64,000 nucleotides of DNA, from the NCBI RefSeq assembly GCF_018129025.1, contig NZ_JAAEDI010000023.1, positions 1 to 64,000 on the forward strand, written 5' to 3'. Positions 27,395 through 36,625 of the stretch are shown piece by piece (position 1 is the first letter of the stretch; every line of letters begins with the position of its first letter). Both the position numbers and the translations under genes were made by a program. The DNA is from Neoroseomonas terrae. GTDB taxonomy: Bacteria; Pseudomonadota; Alphaproteobacteria; Acetobacterales; Acetobacteraceae. The notes below the pieces were generated by a model. It was not told the DNA's origin. It searched no databases and saw nothing but the letters and a program-made list of their open reading frames with translations.

Positions 27395-27645
27395 CCGTGA
27401 CCTCCCAGGGCCGGATGCCGCCCTGGCATGGGACAGCAGTCGCGCAGGCGCGGCAGCTTCCGGATGCACCCGGCGGGCGTGTCGTGCCTTGACGCAGATC
27501 AATTCGCCGCCCGGGAAAGCCCAGGACGGCCATCGCGCGTGCCCATAGGCGCCTTCGCCCGCGGGCTCAAGCCGTCACCGTGCCGCCTTTGCCGAATGGC
27601 GGGATCGGACTAAGCCGGGGCCTGCGCCGCGAGAAGGAGTGCCGC

Positions 27646-28023
27646 ATGCGCCGTATCGTGATGGCAATGACGCTGGCCGCGATGCCCGGCATGGCCGTGG
27701 CCCAGCAGGGCGATGCCGCGGCCGGACAGCGGGTCTACAACCAGTGCCGTGCCTGCCACACGGTCGACCAGGGCGGCCGGAACGGCGTCGGTCCCAACCT
27801 GTTCGGCATCGTCGGCCGCCGCGCCGGCAGCGTCGAAGGCTTCCGCTACTCCGCGAACCTGCGCGAACTTGGCGCCGAGGACCTCACCTGGACCGAGGAC
27901 CGGCTGCGCGCCTATGTCGCGAACCCCAAAGCGGTGGTGCCACGCGGCAGCATGTCCTACGCGGGGCTTCGCAACGAGACGATGATCAACGACCTGATGG
28001 CGTATCTCACCTCGCTACGATAG
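27646..28023 (+). CDS. Class I c-type cytochrome
   Basis: 125 residues. Signal peptide MRRIVMAMTLAAMPGMAVAQ, then GDAAAGQRVYNQCRACHTV with heme attachment Cys34, Cys37 and His38, and the distal Met103 in GSMSYAG. The pattern VGPNLFGIVGRRAGS...YSANLRE is that of cytochrome c2/c550, a periplasmic electron carrier. ATG at 27646 has GAGAAGGAG upstream. Monocistronic, convergent with the lyase gene. Confidence 0.93.
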   Translation: MRRIVMAMTLAAMPGMAVAQQGDAAAGQRVYNQCRACHTVDQGGRNGVGPNLFGIVGRRAGSVEGFRYSANLRELGAEDLTWTEDRLRAYVANPKAVVPRGSMSYAGLRNETMINDLMAYLTSLR

Positions 28024-28026
28024 CGG

Positions 28027-28995
28027 TCAGGCGGCCGCGCGCCGCCCGCGATAGGCCTTGAGCGAGCCCGCATGCATCAGCCGCCCCGACAGCGGCCGGC
28101 CAATGATGCGTTCCGCGAGCCGCGCCGCCTCGATCAGCGCTTCGAGGTCCACGCCGGTTTCGATGCCCATCTCATGGCAGAGGAACACCATGTCCTCGGT
28201 GCAGATGTTTCCCGCGCCCTTCGCGTCGCCATGGCCGGCGAAGGGGCAGCCGCCGAGGCCGGCGACCGAACTGTCGAAATGGGAGACACCCATCTCCAGC
28301 GCGGCGAGCACATTGGCAGGCCCGAGGCCACGCGTGTCGTGCAGGTGCAGCCCGACCTCCGCCCCCGGTAGCGCGTCGCGCAGCATACCGACGGCCCGGC
28401 GGATCGCCTTCGGGTTGGCCCAACCCATGGTGTCAGCGAGATACAACCGCGGCGGCGCCATGCCGCGCGCCTCGCAGGTCTTCCACGCCCAGACCAGTTC
28501 GCCGACGGCGCGTTCCGGCGCGACTTCGCCTTCGAAATTGCAGCCGAAGGCGGCCATGACCAGCGCGCGTTCCATCGGCACGCCATCGGCTGCGTAGCGG
28601 TCGAGCCAGCCATTGACGCGGCCGCGCATCTCCGCCGCCGTGCAGTTGTTGTTGCGCATCGCAAACGCATCGGAGGCATAGAGCGCGATGCGTCCCGTGA
28701 TGTGCACGCCTGGCGCTGCGCGGGCGCGCTCATAGCCGCGCTCGTTCAGCCACACCGCGTCGTAGCGCACACCGGGCTTCCGCCTGATCGTGCCGAACAG
28801 TGCTTCCGCATCGGCCATCTGCGGCACGGCCTTGGGGGATACGAAGGAAGAGACCTGGATTTCCTCGAGCCCCGTCTCCGACAGCGCATCAACCAACGAC
28901 GCGCGCTGCTCGAGCGGAAAGCTGCCGCGCTCGATCTGGAAACCCTCACGAGGACCTTCCTCGTGGAAATGCACGTGCTTCGGCAGATCGGACAT
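28027..28995 (-). CDS. HMG-CoA-lyase-like TIM-barrel enzyme
   Basis: 322 residues of the DRE-TIM metallolyase superfamily. The usual DG.RDG opening is EEGPREGFQIE here; the metal His pair is LHLHDTRGLG, and the lyase loop is VAGLGGCPFAGHGDAKGAGN with the catalytic Cys. It cleaves 3-hydroxy-3-methylglutaryl-CoA or a related 3-hydroxyacyl-CoA/citramalyl-CoA. ATG at 28995 is chosen over the open frame to 29112. Divergent from the TctC-CoA transferase pair, whose CoA transferase could supply its CoA ester. Confidence 0.88.
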   Translation of the reverse strand: MSDLPKHVHFHEEGPREGFQIERGSFPLEQRASLVDALSETGLEEIQVSSFVSPKAVPQMADAEALFGTIRRKPGVRYDAVWLNERGYERARAAPGVHITGRIALYASDAFAMRNNNCTAAEMRGRVNGWLDRYAADGVPMERALVMAAFGCNFEGEVAPERAVGELVWAWKTCEARGMAPPRLYLADTMGWANPKAIRRAVGMLRDALPGAEVGLHLHDTRGLGPANVLAALEMGVSHFDSSVAGLGGCPFAGHGDAKGAGNICTEDMVFLCHEMGIETGVDLEALIEAARLAERIIGRPLSGRLMHAGSLKAYRGRRAAA

Positions 28996-29110
28996 GTCGT
29001 TTCCTCCGCACGCCGCGCGGCAGCCGCGGCATGGACGCTGTTGCTTCGCCGCGCCAGTATGCGGCCACGCGACGGCACCGGCCAGAGGGTGCCCAACGGA
29101 GGACGCATCC

Positions 29111-30094
29111 ATGACCCGACCGATCGGTCGACGCGCAGCGCTGACGGCGCTCGCCGCGGTTCCCGCCCTGCCCCGCCTTGCCGATGCTCAAGGCACCGGT
29201 GCGTGGCCCGACCGGCCGGTCCGCGCGATCGTCGCCTTTCCTGCCGGCAGCGGCACGGACGTCACGACGCGCCTCATCACCGAGCCCATCGCAGCGGAAC
29301 TGGGACAGCCCATCGTCGTCGACAATCGCGGTGGCGCGAATGGCTTCCTTGCCTCCGAGGCGGTCGCGCGGTCGCGGCCGGATGGCTACACGTTCCTGTT
29401 CACGGCCAACACGACCCATGGGTCGAACCCGGCGCTGTTCCGACGGCTGCCCTATGACCCGGTGAATGACTTCGCACCTGTCGCGCTGATCGGCGTCGGC
29501 GTGCTGCTGGTGGTCGTGAACAACGACCTGCCGATCCGGTCCATGCAGGACCTCGTCGCCTACGCGCGCGCCAATCCAGGACGACTGAACTTCGCCTCCG
29601 GCAGCGCTTCCTCACGCGTCGCGGGTGAGATGTTCAAGTCGATGGCTAATGTGGACATGGTGAACGTCACCTATCGCTCGAACCCGCTCGGGATCACCGA
29701 CGTGATGGGTGGCGTCGCTCAGGTGATGTTCGTCGATGCAACCACCTCCGCGACCCATGCCCGGGAGGGCCGGGTGCGGGCAATCGGCGTGACGAGCCGC
29801 GAGCGCGTTTCGATGCTGCCGGACGTGCCGACCGTCGAGGAACAGGGCTTCCCGGGCTACGAGATGCTGTCCTGGAATGCCGTTTACGCGCCCGCCGGCA
29901 CGCCGGCGCCCATGGTGCTGCGGATGAACCGACTGATCAACGAGACCATGGCGAAGCCCGATATCGCCGCGCGGCTGACCGCCAACGGCATGGTCCTGCG
30001 CCCCGGCACGCCCGAAGACCTCGCGACGTTCCAGGCGGCCGAGATCGACAAATGGAAGCGCCTCGTCGCCGCTTCAGGGATCGAGCTGCAATGA
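29111..30094 (+). CDS. Tripartite tricarboxylate transporter binding protein (TctC/Bug)
   Basis: 327 residues. Twin-arginine-like signal peptide (TRPIGRRAALTALAAVPALP ... ADAQ), then WPDRPVRAIVAFPAGSGTDV, DNRGGANGFLASEAVARSRPDGYT and DVMGGVAQVMFVD, the hallmark segments of Bug receptors that bind carboxylates in the periplasm. No tctA/tctB membrane genes are near, so it is an orphan receptor. Its TGA overlaps the ATG of the CoA transferase gene (ATGA), tying the ligand to CoA activation. Confidence 0.93.
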   Translation: MTRPIGRRAALTALAAVPALPRLADAQGTGAWPDRPVRAIVAFPAGSGTDVTTRLITEPIAAELGQPIVVDNRGGANGFLASEAVARSRPDGYTFLFTANTTHGSNPALFRRLPYDPVNDFAPVALIGVGVLLVVVNNDLPIRSMQDLVAYARANPGRLNFASGSASSRVAGEMFKSMANVDMVNVTYRSNPLGITDVMGGVAQVMFVDATTSATHAREGRVRAIGVTSRERVSMLPDVPTVEEQGFPGYEMLSWNAVYAPAGTPAPMVLRMNRLINETMAKPDIAARLTANGMVLRPGTPEDLATFQAAEIDKWKRLVAASGIELQ

Positions 30095-31227
30095 CGGGGG
30101 TGCTCGACGGCCTGCGCGTGGTGGAACTCGGCCAGGTGCTGGCCGGGCCCTTCGCCGGCGCGATCTTCGCCGATCTCGGCGCTGAGGTGATCAAGGTCGA
30201 GAAGCCCGATGGCGGCGACGATGCCCGCCAGATGGGCCCCGCCTTCCGCCACGGCGACGCGCTGAACTTCCACGAGTTCAACCGCGGCAAGCGGTCGGTC
30301 GCGCTCGACCTGAAATCGCCGGAGGGTGTCGCGGCGCTGCACGTGCTGCTCGAGGACGCCGACATCATGCTGCACAACCTCCGCCCCGGCGTGGCGGAGA
30401 CGCTCGGCATCGGCCCGGACGAGGTCACGGCACGGCATCCGCGGCTGATCTACTGTGCCATGGCCGCCTTCGGCCATGTCGGGCCGGAGAGGCTGCGCCC
30501 CGGCTACGAGCCCCTGCTGCAGGCCTTCGGCGGACTGTCCTCCATCACTGGCGAACCAGGCGGGCCGCCGGTGCGCATGGGTGCATCCGTCGTCGATCAG
30601 GGCACGGGCATGTGGACGGTGCTCGGCGCACTCGCGATGCTGGAACGCCGGCATCGCACCGGGCGCGGCGGGGTCGTGAACACCTCGCTGCTGGAAACGG
30701 CGCTGCTCTGGGCCGGGCAGAAGATCAGCGGCTACGTCAACACCGGGAAGGTGGGCGAACGCCACGCCTCGGGCCATCCGAACCTCGTGCCCTACCAAGC
30801 CTTCGATGCGGCGGATGGGCCGGTTCTCGTCTGCTGCGGCAATGACCGGCTGTTCTCCCGCTTCGCCGCCGAGCTTGGCCATCCGGAATGGGTCAGCGAT
30901 CCGCGCTTCATCACGAACCGCGCGCGGCTATCGAACCAGGGCGAGTTGCTGCCGATGATCGCCGCGGTCATGAATGCCGTGCCGCGCGGCGAATGGCTCG
31001 ACCGTCTGCAGCGCATCGGCGTGCCCTGCGCGCCGGTGAATGCCATCCCGGAAGTGCTGGCCGAACCGCAGGTGCAGGCGATGGAGATGGTGCAGCCCGT
31101 GCCCGGGGAGGATTTCTCGCTGGTGGCGATGCCGCTGTCCTTCGATGGCGAGCGGCCGCGGATGCGCGCCGGCGCGCCGCGCCTCGGGGCCGACAATGCG
31201 GCGCTGGTGGGCGCGAAGGGCGACTAG
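30091..31227 (+). CDS. Class III (CaiB/BaiF) CoA transferase
   Basis: 378 residues. N-terminal LDGLRVVELGQVLAGPFAGA, catalytic Asp region ASVVDQGTGMWTVLGALAML (Asp of the VVD segment), and the C-terminal GVPCAPVNAIPEVLAEPQVQAM, all typical of formyl-CoA-transferase-type enzymes that move CoA from an acyl-CoA to a free acid. Starts within the TctC stop codon. With the divergent HMG-CoA-lyase-like gene it makes a plausible uptake, activation and cleavage set for a branched or hydroxy acid. Confidence 0.92.
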   Translation: MTGVLDGLRVVELGQVLAGPFAGAIFADLGAEVIKVEKPDGGDDARQMGPAFRHGDALNFHEFNRGKRSVALDLKSPEGVAALHVLLEDADIMLHNLRPGVAETLGIGPDEVTARHPRLIYCAMAAFGHVGPERLRPGYEPLLQAFGGLSSITGEPGGPPVRMGASVVDQGTGMWTVLGALAMLERRHRTGRGGVVNTSLLETALLWAGQKISGYVNTGKVGERHASGHPNLVPYQAFDAADGPVLVCCGNDRLFSRFAAELGHPEWVSDPRFITNRARLSNQGELLPMIAAVMNAVPRGEWLDRLQRIGVPCAPVNAIPEVLAEPQVQAMEMVQPVPGEDFSLVAMPLSFDGERPRMRAGAPRLGADNAALVGAKGD

Positions 31228-33152
31228 CGGCGCGTCCTTCCCCGCGCTCGCTGCAGGGTGTCGTTGCAGCGCGTGTCGTCGCCGATGCCGAGTTCGATCG
31301 TCGGCAGGATCGCGAGCGGCGCGGCGGTGAAGCCGAGCGCCGCCGCGATGCCGCCGCGAATGCCCAGTTCCACGATTTCCGGCTGCACTGACGGGTCGCG
31401 CAGCGTGCCCGTCACCAGCAGGTCCGTCGGCAGCGCCGCCACTGTCAGGCGCTTCGCCTGGCTGCGCACCCGCAGGTCCAGGCGCTCGCGATCCAGCCGG
31501 ATGCTGCCTTCGGCGCTCAGCAGCGCATCGTCCGTTTCCAGCAGAAACAAGCGGGGTCGCAGCACGCCGCGTTGCAGGGCGAAGTCGCCGACGAAGCATT
31601 CGATCCGCGTGCGTGAAGGCAACCCGAGCGCCGAGAAGACCGCATTTCCCAGCCGCAGTCCTGACAGATCCACCAGGAAGGCCGACAGGTTCCCACCGCC
31701 CGTCGCCAAGACCAAGGAGCCATTGCCGCGGCCGAGCATCTCGGCGGTCGAACGCCCGGTCGCCTCGATCCGCGCTCGGCCGGTCAGCGTACCGCCGCCT
31801 TCTGAGCCGACGAAGCGCATGAGGCGCGCGATGTCCACGCGGCGGAACTCGATATCGCCCTGCAGGCGCAGCGCCTCGTTCTCGACCGGGGTGAGGATTA
31901 GGTTGCCGGCCACCTCGCCCCGCCCGATGCCGAACGCGACGGGGCGCAGCGTGATGACGCCGTCGATAAGCGTGAGGTCCGCGCGCAGGTTGTCGACGGG
32001 CGCGGACCCGCCCACCACCTGCCGCGCACGATACGTCAGGTGCACGTTCGCGGCCTCGAGCTTGGGGATGCTCACGGGCTGGTCGGGCAGCACGCGCGAA
32101 CCCTGCTGGCCTTCCCGCGTCGGCGTGCCGCGCCCCGGTCGCCCGCCGATGAAGCCGGTCAGGTCCGCAAGATCGACGCGCCGGGATTGCAGTTCCGCAG
32201 TGACGTCGGGCCGGGTGCCGCGCGGGTCGACCGTGATGGCGCCGCCAAGGTCACTGTTGCCCACCCGTCCGGCGATCTCCGTGAAGCGGAAACGGGATTC
32301 GGCGTAGCTGAGCTTGCCCTGCACCCGATAGCGCGGCGTTCGCGGAATCGGCACGCCCGTCAGCGGCGTCAGCAGCGCCATGTTCGGCCCCGCGAGTTCC
32401 AGGGTCAGGTCGGCACCGGCGAGGTTCACCACATCCAGCACAGTCCCGGCCAGCCGGCCATGCGTGGGGCCGTTCTCCAGCGTCACCTCGATCGGCCACG
32501 GCACGGTCGCCTCGCCCAATGCCAGCAGCGCGCCGCCATTCAACTGAGCCGAGAGCGGCTGCTCGGCATAGGTGCCCTCTGCCTCGGCGGCCAGCACCGG
32601 GACCCCCTGTTCGTTCTCGCGCGTTTCAAAGGTGATGCGGACATCGGCGCGGAGTTGGTTGACGAGGACATGCGCCTGCCCGCCCTGCACGCGCAGTGCA
32701 CCGACGCGGACGGGTGCCGCCGGCGGGGTCTCCCCGGATGGCGGCTCCCCGGCCGCGGCCGGCAGGGCAAAGGTGTAGTTGTTGTCGCCCTCCGCCCGCG
32801 CCTGCGCGGCAATCACCGGCGTTTCGATGGTGACGCGAGGCAGGATCAGGGCACGGGTGCGGCGCGTCTCCCCGACGTCGATTTCGACAGCGACGCGGGC
32901 GATGCGCGCGAAGGGTGGGTCAGCGGGCCAGCCCTCGGGATTGGCGACGACGACATCGGTAAAGGTGACTTGAGTCAGGCCGAAGGACGGCGAGACCGAT
33001 ATTGCCCCGATGGTGACGGGCCGGCCAAATAGGCTCGACAACTGCCTTTCCGCCATCGGTCGGGCGGCGACCCACGCGAAGGCCGCAGCCCCCGCCCCCA
33101 GAATGCAAAGGACGACCAGGATACCGATCGCCCACCTCGCTGCCTTACGCAT
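31224..33152 (-). CDS. AsmA-family membrane-anchored protein
   Basis: 642 residues. N-terminal transmembrane helix (WAIGILVVLCILGAGAAAF), AsmA N-domain ([30 protein letters not shown]) and the AsmA C-terminal half (GEVAGNLILTPVENEALRL ... GTLTGRARIEATGRSTAEML, GGNLSAFLVDLSGLRLG). AsmA proteins span the periplasm as lipid-bridge-like beta structures and affect outer membrane assembly and phospholipid transport. ATG at 33152 follows GGGGAGG. Convergent with the CoA transferase gene, ends overlapping by four bases. Confidence 0.9.
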   Translation of the reverse strand: MRKAARWAIGILVVLCILGAGAAAFAWVAARPMAERQLSSLFGRPVTIGAISVSPSFGLTQVTFTDVVVANPEGWPADPPFARIARVAVEIDVGETRRTRALILPRVTIETPVIAAQARAEGDNNYTFALPAAAGEPPSGETPPAAPVRVGALRVQGGQAHVLVNQLRADVRITFETRENEQGVPVLAAEAEGTYAEQPLSAQLNGGALLALGEATVPWPIEVTLENGPTHGRLAGTVLDVVNLAGADLTLELAGPNMALLTPLTGVPIPRTPRYRVQGKLSYAESRFRFTEIAGRVGNSDLGGAITVDPRGTRPDVTAELQSRRVDLADLTGFIGGRPGRGTPTREGQQGSRVLPDQPVSIPKLEAANVHLTYRARQVVGGSAPVDNLRADLTLIDGVITLRPVAFGIGRGEVAGNLILTPVENEALRLQGDIEFRRVDIARLMRFVGSEGGGTLTGRARIEATGRSTAEMLGRGNGSLVLATGGGNLSAFLVDLSGLRLGNAVFSALGLPSRTRIECFVGDFALQRGVLRPRLFLLETDDALLSAEGSIRLDRERLDLRVRSQAKRLTVAALPTDLLVTGTLRDPSVQPEIVELGIRGGIAAALGFTAAPLAILPTIELGIGDDTRCNDTLQRARGRTRR

Positions 33153-33239
33153 CGCCTCCCCGCTGCGGCCGTAATCGGCCCCAGCGGGAAACGCGCGGCA
33201 CCGGGCCTGGGCTTGCCCGGTCACGCGAGTGTGACGGGG

Positions 33240-34469
33240 TTACGCCCGCATCAGGAATTCCGGCCCGAGTTCATCCATCGTGTTCGCGCCGATCAGCGCG
33301 AGATCACGGTGGATCTCCTCCTGAAGCAGGTCGATCGCGCGCTCCACGCCCGGATGCCCGCGCACCGCCGCCGCGCACAGCATGGGGCGACCGACGAAGA
33401 CGAAGGCCGCGCCGAGCGCATAGGCCTTCATCACATCCGTCCCCCGCCGCACGCCACCGTCGTAGATCACCGGCATGTCGCCCGCGACGCTCACCGCCGC
33501 TTCCAGCATGCGCAGGCCGGACACGGCGCCATCGAGCTGTCGCCCGCCATGGTTCGACACCATCACGCCGTCCACGCCGATCTGCTTAGCACGCAGGATA
33601 TCGTCCGGGTGCAGCACGCCCTTGATGAGCACCTTGCCCGGGAAGCGCTTGCGGATCAGTTCCAGATGCTCCCATGCCAGCCCGTCCCGCGCGCCAAAGG
33701 CGCGCTCCAGGTCGCGCGACAGGATCGGCGGGCCGCGCCCGGCATCCATGTTCTCGAAATGCGGCATGCCGTGGTTCTGCAGCGTCTTGAACCAGGTGCC
33801 GAAGGCCCAGCGGGGGTGCGTGGCCCCCTGCCAGAATAGCCTGAAGGTCGGCTTCAACGGGATCGTATAGCCGTTGCGGATGTTGTTCTCCCGGTTGGAG
33901 GAGACCTGCACATCCACCGTCAGCACGAAGGTCTTGAAGCCCGCTGCGATGACGCGGTCGACCAGCGGCTCGATGCGCGAAGGCTCGCCGGGCAGATACG
34001 CCTGGTACCAGGCATCCGGATTGGCCTTGGCGACCTCCTCGAGCTTGATGAGCGAAGAAGCCGACATGATCATCGGGATGTTCTTCGCGCGCGCCGCCTG
34101 CGTCAGGACAAGGTCTCCGCGATAAGCAAGCAGCGCGGATGAGCCCATGGGCGGGATGCCGAAAGGCGCGTCGTACTCCTTCCCGAACAGCGTCGCCCGC
34201 GTGTGGCGGGCCCGGGCATCCACGAGCACGCGGGGTACGAAGCCCCACTCCGCGAAGGCGCGGCGATTGTCGTCCAGCGACCAGTCGGTCTCGACGCCGC
34301 CCGCCATGTAGCCATGCAGCATCTTCGGCAGATGCCGCTTCGCCGCGGCTTCGAAATCATGCAGCGACAGGAAGGATGCCAGGTTGGCAGGGACAGGCGG
34401 GGCGGCGCGCTTCTGGGACAGGGCCTGGGCAGCGGGCTGGCGGGATTCGGCGGGGCCTTGGGCATTCAT
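33240..34469 (-). CDS. FMN-dependent alpha-hydroxy-acid dehydrogenase (LldD-like)
   Basis: 409 residues, family of L-lactate dehydrogenase, mandelate dehydrogenase and glycolate oxidase. FMN barrel motifs: YMAGGVETDWSLDDN, MGSSALLAYRGD, SASSLIKLEEV, LTVDVQVSSNREN, IKGVLHPDDI, and the active site VSNHGGRQLDGA with catalytic His and Arg, then DGGVRRGTDVMKALGA-like. It oxidises an L-2-hydroxy acid. An about 40-residue N-terminal extension rich in Ala/Pro precedes the core. A palindromic site lies just upstream (34500-34526). Confidence 0.9.
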   Translation of the reverse strand: MNAQGPAESRQPAAQALSQKRAAPPVPANLASFLSLHDFEAAAKRHLPKMLHGYMAGGVETDWSLDDNRRAFAEWGFVPRVLVDARARHTRATLFGKEYDAPFGIPPMGSSALLAYRGDLVLTQAARAKNIPMIMSASSLIKLEEVAKANPDAWYQAYLPGEPSRIEPLVDRVIAAGFKTFVLTVDVQVSSNRENNIRNGYTIPLKPTFRLFWQGATHPRWAFGTWFKTLQNHGMPHFENMDAGRGPPILSRDLERAFGARDGLAWEHLELIRKRFPGKVLIKGVLHPDDILRAKQIGVDGVMVSNHGGRQLDGAVSGLRMLEAAVSVAGDMPVIYDGGVRRGTDVMKAYALGAAFVFVGRPMLCAAAVRGHPGVERAIDLLQEEIHRDLALIGANTMDELGPEFLMRA

Positions 34470-34499
34470 GGGCTGGTCTTCCTGGACAACGGCACCATC

Positions 34500-34526
34500 A
34501 TTGTCCGGCGGGCCGTGTCGGACAAT
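34500..34526. promoter_or_regulatory. Operator-like inverted repeat upstream of the LldD-like gene
   Basis: ATTGTCCG (34500-34507) and CGGACAAT (34519-34526) are perfect inverted 8-mers 11 bp apart, with the related TGGACAAC at 34483. The TTGTC/GACAA arms resemble sites of GntR/FCD regulators (LldR-type). It is 31 bp upstream of the minus-strand start at 34469. The regulator is not identified. Confidence 0.45.
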
Positions 34527-34728
34527 GCCCCCGCCCGGCCATGGGGGCGGTGCGTCCGGTGCGGGAGTGAAGTGGCCTCATCGTCGGCCGAGTGCCGCGG
34601 CGGGGGTCGCCGCGGCGGCTGCAACCCGGGCCGAGCAGGTACGTTTCGTGTCCGGTCGCTCGTTAATGGGCGTGTGACAGGGTCTGCCAGTCGCGTCTGC
34701 GCGGACCCTGCTGAAACGAGGTTCGAGC

Positions 34729-34920
34729 ATGCGTGCATTCTATGTCATTGCCCCCGCCGCCGGGCTGCTGCTGGCTGCCTGCACCGTCAACAACCCGCCA
34801 GCGCCGGCTCCCGTCGTGGTTCAGGAGCCGATGCGCGCCGTGCCGCCGGGGTCGACCGTGATCCCGCCGGGGTCGACGGTCGCGCCACCGGGCTCCGTGA
34901 TCGTACCGCCGCGCTACTAA
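34729..34920 (+). CDS. Tiny lipoprotein with PPGS repeats
   Basis: 63 residues. Signal peptide MRAFYVIAPAAGLLLAAC with lipobox LLAAC at residues 15-18, then a Pro-rich tail with four short tandem units (VPPGST, IPPGST, APPGSV, VPPRY). After cleavage only about 45 residues remain, probably an extended outer-membrane-tethered peptide. Similar tiny lipoproteins are common and of unknown role in this bacterial group. GAAACGAGG lies upstream of the ATG. Confidence 0.72.
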   Translation: MRAFYVIAPAAGLLLAACTVNNPPAPAPVVVQEPMRAVPPGSTVIPPGSTVAPPGSVIVPPRY

Positions 34921-35010
34921 GCGCGACCGGAGCGGGGCCTGACGTGGTCCCGCTCCGCAGGGCTCACGGCTGAGAACGCCGTGCGCGTCCACAGCCGCCT
35001 TGCCTGCACC

Positions 35011-36609
35011 TCAGTTCGCCGGCCGGAGCCCAATCGCCAGCGTCCACTCATCGGATCGGGCTGCGTGCGTGAATTCGCGCCGGACGCCCCAGAGATTGAC
35101 CTGGTGATGCATTGGGACAAGCCCGACATCCCGCATCGCCGTCTCAGTGGCCCGGATGAAGATCTGCCGACGCTGCTCGTCGTCGAGCGTCGCCAGCCCT
35201 TCGGCCAGGAGGCGATCCACCTCGGGGTTCGAGTACCGCGAACGGTTTGATGCGCCCTGCCCCGTCGCACGGTCATAGGTCGCAAGCAGCGAGCCCAGCG
35301 GCGATGACGCCTCGGCCGTGTCGATGCCCCAACCGCCGAAGATCATGCTGTAGTCCTGGCGGCTGGCGCTCGCGATCCAGGTCGCGAAGGGCAACGCCTG
35401 AACCGTTGTCTGGATGCCGATGCGCGCCAGCATCTGTCCAAGGGCCTGGCAGATCCGCTCATCGTTGACGTAGCGGTTGTTGGAGCAATGGATGGTCAGG
35501 TTGAAGCCGTTCGGGAAGCCCGCCTCGGCCAGCAGCGCGCGGGCGCGCGTGGGGTCGTAGGCGGGCGGCGGCAAGCTCGGCGTCCAGCCGAACCAGTCGC
35601 GCGGCATCAGCTGCCCCGTCGGCTCCGCGGCGCCGTCCATCACGCGGCTGACGATGGCATCCCGGTTCACCGCCATGCTCACCGCCTGACGCACGCGCAG
35701 GTCGCGGAACGGGTTCTGCGCCAGCGGCCGCCCCTGCCGGTCGGTCACGAAGGGCGAGGAGCGTTCGAGGTGATCCACGAACACATACATGTTGCGGTTG
35801 GACAGGGCGCGGCTGACGCGGGTGCGTTGGTCTCGTTCCACGCGCGCGATGTCCCCGGTCGGCAGGGCATCGATGATGTCGACATCGCCCGAGAGCAGCG
35901 CGGCGACACGCGACGCCGGACTGCGCATGAAGCGCGTGACCACCGACGCCCACGGCGCGGCGCCACCCCAGTAGTCCGGGTTGCGTTCCATCACGATGCG
36001 GTCGCCCTGCGTCCAGGACACGAAGCGGAACGGTCCCGTGCCGATCATCGCCCGGCCGCTGTTGTAGTCCGCGGTCGAGGCCCCTTCGCCATGCCGACGG
36101 GAGACGATGCCGAAGGTCGAGAGATAGACGGGCATCAGCGGAAAGACGGTGTGGGTGCGGAAGCGGATGGTATGCGCATCCACCACGGTCGTCTCCGCGA
36201 TCTGGCGGATATAGAGGCCGAAGGAGGACGGGCTGTTCGGCACCGCCGGTGCCCGGGCGATGGTGAAGGCGACGTCCTCGGCGGTGAAGGGCGACCCGTC
36301 ATGCCAGGTCACGCCCTCCCGCAGTTTGAACTCCCAGGTCAGGTCATCGATGGCGCGCCAGGAGACGGCGAGGCCCGGCACCATGCGCTGCTGTTCGTCC
36401 TGCATGATCAGCGCATCGAAGAAATGCGCCGAGACGGCCTTGTTCGGCGCCAGGTTGTGATAGTGCGGATCGGTCGAGGTGATCTCCGCCTCCACCGCCA
36501 TGCGCAGTACCGGCGCGGGCTGGGCCTGCGCCGGGCGGGGGCCCGGAAACGCCGCGAGGGCGGCGAGCAGTGACGTGGCCAGCAGGCTGCGTCTGGCGTT
36601 CCGGGGCAT
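35011..36609 (-). CDS. ABC transporter peptide/oligopeptide-type substrate-binding protein
   Basis: 532 residues, solute-binding family 5 (DppA/OppA-like). Signal peptide MPRNARRSLLATSLLAALAA ... AQA, then the signature region VPGLAVSWRAIDDLTWEFKLREGVTWHDGSPF, and SDGDV-like LLSGDVDIIDALPTGD. No permease or ATPase genes follow, so it is an orphan receptor. It is 16 bp after the BKACE gene 36626-37495 and in the same direction, making it the last gene of a four-gene catabolic operon. Confidence 0.92.
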   Translation of the reverse strand: MPRNARRSLLATSLLAALAAFPGPRPAQAQPAPVLRMAVEAEITSTDPHYHNLAPNKAVSAHFFDALIMQDEQQRMVPGLAVSWRAIDDLTWEFKLREGVTWHDGSPFTAEDVAFTIARAPAVPNSPSSFGLYIRQIAETTVVDAHTIRFRTHTVFPLMPVYLSTFGIVSRRHGEGASTADYNSGRAMIGTGPFRFVSWTQGDRIVMERNPDYWGGAAPWASVVTRFMRSPASRVAALLSGDVDIIDALPTGDIARVERDQRTRVSRALSNRNMYVFVDHLERSSPFVTDRQGRPLAQNPFRDLRVRQAVSMAVNRDAIVSRVMDGAAEPTGQLMPRDWFGWTPSLPPPAYDPTRARALLAEAGFPNGFNLTIHCSNNRYVNDERICQALGQMLARIGIQTTVQALPFATWIASASRQDYSMIFGGWGIDTAEASSPLGSLLATYDRATGQGASNRSRYSNPEVDRLLAEGLATLDDEQRRQIFIRATETAMRDVGLVPMHHQVNLWGVRREFTHAARSDEWTLAIGLRPAN

Positions 36610-36625
36610 AGCGATAGTCTCCGTT

